Assembly (NCBI GenBank): GCA_947650365.1
Contig: CANTAL010000002.1
Span: forward strand, 2,053,501 to 2,117,500
Direction of reading: 5' to 3'
Length of the DNA: 64,000 bases
Source: Chamaelirium japonicum
Lineage: Eukaryota > Streptophyta > Magnoliopsida > Liliales > Melanthiaceae
Both the position numbers and the translations under genes were made by a program. The notes beneath the pieces are model-generated. The model was not told where the DNA came from and did not search any database. It was given only the letters and a program-made list of their open reading frames with translations. This document shows, piece after piece, positions 53,762 to 62,562 of this stretch; the first letter of the stretch is position 1; each line of letters starts with the position of its first letter.

Positions 53762-54467
53762 TCTAATGTATCCTTTCTAATTCATTCGTACGATCCATTC
53801 TAATTCCTTCGTACAATCCATTCTAATTCATTCGTACGATCCATCCTAATTCATTCGCACGATCCATTCTAATTCATTTGTACGAATGTATCCACTCTAA
53901 TTCATTGATACGATCCATTCTAATTCATTCGCACGAATGTATCCATTCCAATTCATTCGTACGATCCATTCTAATTCATTCGCACAATCTATTCTAATTC
54001 ATTCGTACGATCAATTCTAATTCATTAGCATGATCCATTTTAATTCATTCGTACGATCTATTCTATTTCATTCGTACAATCCATTCTAATTCATTCGTAC
54101 TATCCATTCTAATTCCTTCGTACGATCCATTCTAATTCATTCATACGATCCATTCTAATTCATTCATACGATCCATTCTAATTCATTCGCACGAATGTAT
54201 CCATTATAATTCATTCGTACGATCCATTCTAATTCATTCATACGATCCATTCTAATTCTACGATCCATTCTTACTCATTCGTATTATCCATTTTAATTCA
54301 TAAACACGAATGTATCAACTCTAATTCATTCGTATGATTCATTCTAATTTAATCCATTCTAATTCATTCGTACGATCCATTCTAATTCATTCGTACGATC
54401 CATTCTAATTCATTCATACGATCCATTCTAATTCATTCGTACGATCCATTCTAATTCATTCGTACGA
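53762..54467 (+). repeat. F block
   Basis: Carries CCATTCCAATTC (53945) and TTAGCATG as in 32640-32760, then the CGTATTATCC marker (54280). Ends on the palindrome at about 54460. Confidence 0.87.
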
Positions 54468-54698
54468 ATGAATTAGAATGGATTAGAATGAATTAGAATG
54501 GATCGTATGAATGAATTAGAATGGGTCGAACGAATGAATTAGAATGGATACATTTGTGCAAAAGAATTAGAATGGATTGTATGAATGAATTAGAATGGAT
54601 CGTATGAATGAATTAGAATGGATCGTGCGAATGAATTAGAATGGATCGTACGAATGAATTAGAATGGATCGTACGAATGAATTAGAATGGATACACGA
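54468..54698 (-). repeat. R block
   Basis: Third copy of the 35070-35322 block. Ends in J1 at 54689-54707. Confidence 0.87.
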
Positions 54699-55134
54699 TC
54701 CAGATCCATTCTAATTCATTCGCACAATCTATTCTAATTCATTCGTAGGATCCATTCTAATTCATTACTACGATCCATTCTAATTCATTCATACGATCCA
54801 TTCTAATTCATTTGTACGATCCATTCTAATTCATTCGCACAATCCATTCTAATTCATTCATACGATCCATTCTAATTCATTCGTACGATCCATTCTAATT
54901 CATTCGTACGATCCATTCTAATTCATTTGCACGATCCATTCTAATTCATTCGCACGATCCATTCTAATTCATTCATACGATCCATTCTAATACATTCATA
55001 CAATCCATTCTAATTCTTTTGCACGAATGTATCCATTCTAATTCATTCGTTCGATCCATTCTAATTCATTCATACGATCCATTCTAATTCATGCTAATCC
55101 TTTCTAATTCATTCGTACTATTCTAATTCATTCG
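54699..55134 (+). repeat. F block
   Basis: Third copy of 35323-35759, in exact register (offset 19,375 from 54766 onward). Confidence 0.88.
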
Positions 55135-55397
55135 TACGAATGAATTAGAATGTATCCTTAGAATGGATACATTCATGCGAATGAATTAGAATGGATCGTA
55201 TGAATGAATTAGAATGGATCGTACGAAGGAATTAGAATGGATAGTACGAATGAATTAGAATGGATACCTTTGTGCAAATGAATTAGAATGGATCGTACGA
55301 ATGAGTAAGAATGGATCGTACGAATGAAATAGAATGGATCGTATGAATGAATTAGAATGGATCGTATGAATGAATTAGAATGGATACATTCGTGCGA
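55135..55397 (-). repeat. R block
   Basis: Third copy of 35760-36021, including GAATGTATCCTTAGAATGG and the GCGACATTC exit. Confidence 0.88.
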
Positions 55398-55843
55398 CAT
55401 TCTATTTCAGTCGTACGATCCATTCTTACTCATTCGTACGATCCATTCTAATTCATTCGCACGATCCATTCTAATTCATTCATATGATCCATTCTAATTC
55501 ATTCGCACGAATGTATCCATTCTAATTCATTCGTACGATCCATTCTAATTCATTTGTACGAATGTATCCACTCTAATTCATTCATACGATCCATTGTAAT
55601 TCATTTGTACGAATGTATCCTTTCTAATTCATTCGTACGATCCATTCTAATTCATTCGTACGATCCATTCTAACTCATTCGCACGATCCATTCTAATTCA
55701 ATCGCACGATCCTACGAATGAATTAGAATAGATTGTGCGAATGAATTAGAATGGATCTGGATCGTGTATCCATTCTAACTCATTCGTACGATCCAGATCC
55801 ATTCTAATTCATTCGCACAATCTATTCTAATTCATTCGTAGGA
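55398..55843. repeat. F blocks with a 50-bp R insert
   Basis: F to 55713, R 55714-55760, J1 flipped at 55753-55771, F to 55843. A half J1 (ACGATCCAGATCC) follows at 55789, so two J1 copies in opposite orientation face each other within 50 bp. Confidence 0.84.
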
Positions 55844-55989
55844 TCGTGCGTATGAATTAGAATGGATCGTGCGAATGAGTTAGAATGGATCGTACGAATG
55901 AATTAGAATGGATCGTACGAATGAATTAGAATGGATCGTACGAATGAATTAGAATGGATCGTACGAATGAATTAGAAAGGATACATTCG
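55844..55989 (-). repeat. short R block
   Basis: Six reverse monomers ending GGATACATTCGAATTCATTCG, the same turn as at 53090. Confidence 0.84.
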
Positions 55990-56357
55990 AATTCATTCGT
56001 ACGATCCATTCGAATTCCTTCATACGATCCATATTCTAATTCATTCGCACGATCCATTCTAATTCATTCGTACTATTCATTCTAATTCAATCCATTCTAA
56101 TTCATTCGTACGATCCATTCTAATTCATTCTAATTCAATCGCACAATCCATTCTAATCATTCGTACGAAGGTATCCATTCTAATTCATTCGTAATATCCA
56201 TTCTAATTCCTTCGTACGATCCATTCTAATTCTTTCGTACGATCCATTCTAATTCATTCGTACAATCCATTCTAATTCATTCGCACGATCCATTCTAATT
56301 CATTCGTACGATCCATTCTATTTCATTCATACGATCCATTCTAATTCATTCATACGA
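55990..56357 (+). repeat. F block
   Basis: Ends in the perfect palindrome ATTCATACGATCGTATGAAT at 56348-56367, the same joint as at 47851. Confidence 0.87.
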
Positions 56358-57561
56358 TCGTATGAATGAAATAGAATGGATCGTACGAAGGAATTAGAAT
56401 GGATCGTACGAAGGAATTAGAATGGATAGTACGAATGAATTAGAATGGATACCTTCGTGCAAATGAATTAGAATGGATCGTACGAATGAGTAAGAATGGA
56501 TCGTACGAATGAAATAGAATGGATCGTATGCATGAATTAGAATGGATCGTGCGAATGAATTAGAATGGATCGTACGAATGAATTAGAATGGATCGTACGA
56601 AGGAATTAGAATGGATCGTATGAATGAATTTGAATGGATAGTACGAATGAATTAGAATGGATTGTACGAATGAATTAGAATGGATCGTATGAATGAATTA
56701 GAATGGATCGTGCGAATGAATTAGAATGGATCGTGCGAATGAATTAGAATGGAACGTATGAATGAATTAGAATGGATCGTACGAATGAATTAGAATGGGT
56801 CGTACGAATGAATTAGAATGGATCGTACGAATGAGTAAGAATGGATCATACGAATGAGTAAGAATGGATCGTACGAATGAAATAGAATGGATCGTATGAA
56901 TGAATTAGAATGGATCGTGCGAATGAATTAGAATGGATTGTACGAATGAATTAGAATGGATCGTACGAATGAATTAGAATGGATACATTCGTGCGAATGA
57001 ATTACAATGGATCATATGAATGAATTAGAATGGATTGTTTGAGTGAATGCGAATGGATCGTGCGAATGAATTAGAATGGATCATACAAATGAATTAGTAT
57101 AGATTGTGCGAATGAATTAAAATAGATCGTACGAATGAATTAGATTGGATCGTACGAATGAATTAGAATGGATCGTACGAATGAGTAAGAATGGATTGAA
57201 TTAGAATGAATTAGAATGGATACATTCATGCAAAAGAATTAGAATGGATCGTACGAATGAAATAGAATGGATCGTACGAATGAATTAGAATGGATCGTAC
57301 GAATGAATTAGAATGGATTGAATTAGAATGGATCGTGCGATAAGAATGGATCGTATGAATGAAATAGAATAGATCGTACGGATAAATGAATTTGGATCAT
57401 ACGAATGAATTAGAAAGGATACATTCGTGCAAAAGAATTAGAATGGATTGTATGAATGAATTAGAATGGATCGTGCGAATGAATTAGAATGCGAATGAAT
57501 TAGAATGGATCGTATGAATGAATTAGAATGGGTCGTACGAATGAATTAGAATGGATACACG
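56358..57561 (-). repeat. R block, R arm of P3 at its right end
   Basis: Contains ACCTTCGTGC (56450) and GTTTGAGTGAATGCG (57038). The right end carries CGGATAAATGAATTTGGATC (57378) and J1 at 57553-57571. Confidence 0.88.
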
Positions 57562-59650
57562 ATCCAGATCCATTCTAATTCATTCGTACGATCCATTCTA
57601 ATTAATTCGCACGATCCATTCTAATTCATTAATACGATCCAATCTAATTCATTCATACGATCTATTCTAATTCATTCGCACGAATATATCCTTTCTAATT
57701 CAATCGTACGATCCAAATTCATTTATCCGTACGATCTATTCTATTTCATTCGTACGATCCATTCTTATCGTACGATCCATTCTAATTCAATCCATTCTAA
57801 TTCATTCGTACGATCCATTCTAATTCATTCGTACGATCCATTCTATTTCATTCGTACGATCCATTCTAATTCATTCGCACGATCCATTCTAATTCATTCA
57901 TACGATCCATTCGTACGACCCATTCTAATTCATTCGTACGATCCATTCTAATTCATTCATACGATCCATTCTATTTCATTCGTACGATCCATTCTTACTC
58001 ATTCGTACGATCAATTCTAATTCATTAGCATGATCCATTCTAATTCATTCGTACGATCTATTCTATTTCATTCATACAATCCATTCTTACTCAATCGTAC
58101 GATCCATTCTAATTCATACGATCCATTCTAATTCATTCGCACGAATGTATCCATTCCAATTCATTCGTACGATCCATTCTAATTCATTCGCACAATCTAT
58201 TCTAATTCATTCGTACGATCAATTCTAATTCATTAGCATGATCCATTCTAATTCATTGTACGATCTATTCTATTTCATTCGTACAATCTATTCTTACTCA
58301 ATCGTATGATCCATTCTAATCCATTCGCACAATCTATTCTAATTCATTCGTACGATCCATTCTATTTCATTCGTACGATCCATTCTAATTCATACGATCC
58401 ATTCTATTTCATTCATACGATCCATTTTACTTCATTCGCACGATCCATTCTAATTCATTCGTACTATCCATTCTAATTCATTCGTACTATCCATTCTAAT
58501 TCCTTCGAACGATCCATTCTAATTCATTCGCACGATCCATTCTAATTCATTCATACGATCCATTTTAATTCATTCATACGATCCATTCTAATTCATTCGT
58601 ACGATCCATTCTAATTCATTCGTACGATTCATTCTAATTCAATCCATTCTAATTCATTCGTATGATCCATTCTTACTCATTCGTACGATCCATTCTAATT
58701 CATTCATACGATCCATTCTAATTCATTCGTACTATCCATTCTAATGGATCGTACGAATGAATTAGAATAGATCGTACGAATGAATTAGAATGGATCATGC
58801 TAATGAATTAGAATGGATCGTACGAAGGAATTAGAATGGATCGTACGAATGAAATAGAATGGATCGTATGAATGAATTAGAATGGATCGTGCGAATGAAT
58901 TAGAATGGATCGTACGAATGAATTAGAATAGATCGTACAAATGAATTAGAATGGATCATGCTAATGAATTAGAATTGATCGTACGAATGAATTAGAATAG
59001 ATTGTGCGAATGAATTAGAATGGATCGTACGAATGAATTGGAATGGATACATTTGTGCGAATGAATTAGAATGGATCGTATGAATGAATTAGAGTGGATA
59101 CATTCGTACAAATGAATTAGGATGGATCGTATGAATGAATTAGAGTGGATACATTCGTACGAATGAATTAGAATGGATCGTATGAATGAATTAGAATGGA
59201 TCGTACGAATGAATTAGAATGGATCGTATGAATGAATTAGAATGGATCGTGCGAATGAATTAGAATGGATCGTACGAATGAAATAGAATGGATCGTATGA
59301 ATGAATTAGAATGGATCGTGCGAATGAATTAGAATGGATCGTACGAATGAATTAGAATAGATCGTACGAATGAATTAGAATGGATCATGCTAATGAATTG
59401 GAATTGATCGTACGAATGAATTAGAATATATTGTGCGAATGAATTAGAATGGATCGTACGAATGAATTGGAATGGATACATTCGTGCGAATGAATTAGAA
59501 TGGATCGTATGAATGAATTAGAGTGGATACATTCGTACAAATGAATTAGGATGGATCGTATGAATGAATTAGAGTGGATACATTCGTACGAATGAATTAG
59601 AATAGATTGTGCGAATGAATTAGAATGGATCGTACGAATGAATTAGAATG
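57290..59650. repeat. 2.4-2.5-kb segmental duplication, copy 2
   Basis: Same block order and joints as 31880-34390. Slightly shorter, mainly by 181 bp between the first and second GATCATGC markers. Confidence 0.9.
57562..58743 (+). repeat. F block, F arm of P3
   Basis: Direct copy of 32149-33305 with scattered substitutions and single-base deletions (for example TTCATTGTACG at 58253). These break the frame that is open at 32751-32990. Confidence 0.9.
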
Positions 59651-60349
59651 GATCGTACGAAGGAATTAGAATGGATCGTACGAAGGAATTAGAATGGATA
59701 GTACGAATGAATTAGAATGGATACCTTTGTGCAAATGAATTAGAATGGATCGCACGAATGAGTAAGAATGGATCGTACGAATTGAATAGAATGGATCGTA
59801 TGAATGAATTAGAATGGATCGTACGAATGAATTAGAATGGATACATTCGTGCGAATGAATTAGAATGGATCATACGAATGAATTAGAATGGATTCATTCG
59901 TGCGAATGAATTAGAATGGATCGTACGAATGAGTAAGAATGGATCGTACGAATGAATTAGAATGGATTGAATTAGAATGAATCGTACGAATGAATTAGAA
60001 TGGATCATACGACGGAATTAGAATGGATCGTACGAATGAATTAGAATGGATCGTATTAATGAATTAGAATGGATCGTGCGAATGCATTAGATTGGATCGT
60101 GCGAATGAATTAGAATGGATCGTACGAATGAATTAGAATGGATCGAACGAATAAATTAGAATGGATACATTCGTGCAAAAGAATTAGAATGGATTGTATG
60201 AATGAATTAGAATGGATCGTGCGAATGAATTAGAATGGATCGTACGAATGAATTAGAATGGATCATACGACGGAATTAGAATGGATCGTACGAATGAATT
60301 GGAATGGATCGTATTAATGAATTAGAATGGTTCGTGCGAATGCATTAGA
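58744..60349 (-). repeat. R block with 429-bp tandem
   Basis: GATCATGCTAATG at 58953 and 59382 repeats the 33694/34123 pair at a 25,259-bp offset. The copy ends near 59650. The rest carries two GATCATACGACGG units (60004, 60265). Confidence 0.89.
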
Positions 60350-60719
60350 TCCATTCTAATTTATTCGTACGACCCATTCTAATTCATTCGCACGATCCAT
60401 TCTAATTCATTCATACGATCCATTCTATTTCATTCGTATGATCCATTCTAATTCATTCGTACGGTATGATTCATTCTAATTCATTCGTACGATACATTCT
60501 AATTCAATCCATTCTAATTCATTCGTACGATCCATTCTAATTCATTCGTACGATCCATTCTAATTCCTTTGTATGATCCATTCTAATTCATTCGTACGAT
60601 CCATTCTAATTCATTCGCACGATCCATTGAATTAGAATGGATACATTCGTGCGAATCCATTTTATTACATTCGTACGATCCATTCTAATTCATTCGCACG
60701 ATCCATTCTAATTCATTCG
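60350..60719 (+). repeat. F block with one R monomer
   Basis: J2 reverse-form module at 60625-60655. Ends at CATTCGAATGAATTAG, a palindromic turn lacking the GTAC core. Confidence 0.86.
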
Positions 60720-62284
60720 AATGAATTAGAATGGATCGTACGAATGAATTAGAATGGATCGTATGAATGAATTAGAATGGATCGTATGAATGAATTAGAA
60801 TGGATTGTGCAAATGAATTAGAATGGATCGTACGAATGAATTAGAAAGGATACATTCGTGCGAATGAATTAGAATGGATCGTATGAGTGTGAATGAATTA
60901 GAATGGATCGTACGAATGAATTAGAATGGATCGTACGAATGAATTAGAATGGTTCGTACGAATGAAATAGAATGGACCGTATGAATGAATTAGAATGGAT
61001 CGTACGAATGAAATAGAATGGATTCGCTCGAATGAATTAGAATGGATCGTTCGAATGAATTAGAATAGATTGTGCGAATGAATTAGATTCGATCGTACGA
61101 ATGAATTAGAAAGGATATATTCGTGCGAATAAATTAGAATAGATCGTATGAATGAATTAGATTGGATCGTATTAATGAATTAGAATCGATCGTACGAATG
61201 AATTAGAATGGATCATGCGAATGAATTAGAATGGATCGTGCGAATGAATTAGAATGGATCATACGAATGAAATAGAATGGATTGTACGAATGAGATAGAA
61301 TGGATCGTACGAATGAATTAGAATGGATACATTCATGCGAATGAATTAGAATGGATCATACGAATGAATTAGAATGTATTCATTCGTACGAATGAATTAG
61401 AATGGATCGTACGAATGAGTAAGAATGGATCGTACGAATGAATTAGAATGGATTGAATTAGAATGAATCGTACGAATGAATAAGAATGGATCGTACGAAT
61501 GAATTAGAATGGATCGTACGAATGAATTAGAATGGATTGAATTAGAATGAATCATACGAATGAATTAGAATGAATCGTATGAATGAATTAGAATGGATCG
61601 TATCAATGAATTAGATTGGATCGTATTAATGAATTAGAATGGATCGTGCGAATGAATTAGAATGGATCGTGCGAATGAATTAGAATGGATCGTACGAATG
61701 AATTAGATTGGATCGTATTAATGAATTAGAATGGATCGTGCGAATGAATTAGAATGGATCGTACGAATGAATTAGAATGGATCGTACGAATGACTTAGAA
61801 TGGATCGTTCGAATGAATTAGAAGAGATTGTGCGAATGAATTAGAATGGATAGTACGAATGAATTAGAATGGATCCCTTCGTGCAAATGAATTAGAATGG
61901 ATCGTACGAATGAGTAAGAATGGATCGTACGAATGAAATAGAATGGATCGTATGAATGAATTAGAATGGATCGTACGAAGGAATAAGAATGGATAGTACG
62001 AATGAATTAGAATGGATACCTTCGTGCAAATGAATTAGAATGGATCATACGAATGAGTAAGAATGGATCGTACGAATGAAATAGAATGGATCGTTTGAAT
62101 GAATTAGAATGGATCGTGCGAATGAATTAGAATGGATCGTACGAATGAATTAGAATAGATTGTGCGAATGAATTAGAATGGATCGTACGAATGAATTAGA
62201 ATGGATCGTATGAATGAATTAGAATGGATCGTTCGAATGAATTAGAATGGATCGTACGAATGAAATAGAATGGATTCGCACGAA
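60720..62284 (-). repeat. R block, 1.6 kb
   Basis: Contains two GGATACCTTCGTGC-type units (61875, 62015) in a local duplication. Ends in J2 at about 62273. Confidence 0.88.
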
Positions 62285-62562
62285 TGTATCCGTTCTAATT
62301 CATTCGTACGATCCATTCTATCTCATTCGTACAATCCATTCTATTTCATTCGTACGATCCATTCTAATTCATTCATACGATCCATTCTAATTTATTCGCA
62401 CGATCCATTCTAATTCATTCATACGATCCATTCTAATTCATTCATATGATCCATTCTAATTCATTCGCACGATCCATTCTAATTCATTCGCACGATCCAT
62501 TCTAATTCATTCGCACGATCCATTCTAATTCATTCATACGATCCATTCTAATTCATTCGTAC
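62285..62562 (+). repeat. last F block
   Basis: Twelve forward monomers, ending in the standard 20-bp palindrome at about 62553-62572. Confidence 0.88.

Larger units (their letters stand above)
54255..55480. repeat. 1.4-kb segment, copy G3
   Basis: In exact register with G1 from 54766 to at least 55400 (offset 19,375), so it is closer to G1 than the neighbouring G2 is. Confidence 0.9.

Noticed and set aside
45605..55400. Open frames at 45605-45844, 46374-46571, 48275-48469 and 55209-55400 as a protein family
   Set aside because: Their likeness to one another is explained by higher-order DNA repeats; there is no domain, signal peptide or non-repeat sequence in any of them.
8103..55771. J1 as a recombinase attachment site or inverted-repeat end of a transposon
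   Set aside because: It has no element, target duplication or enzyme gene next to it, and its sequence can be built from two partial monomers (GGAT, ACGATCC, GATCC), so a copied rearrangement joint explains it better.
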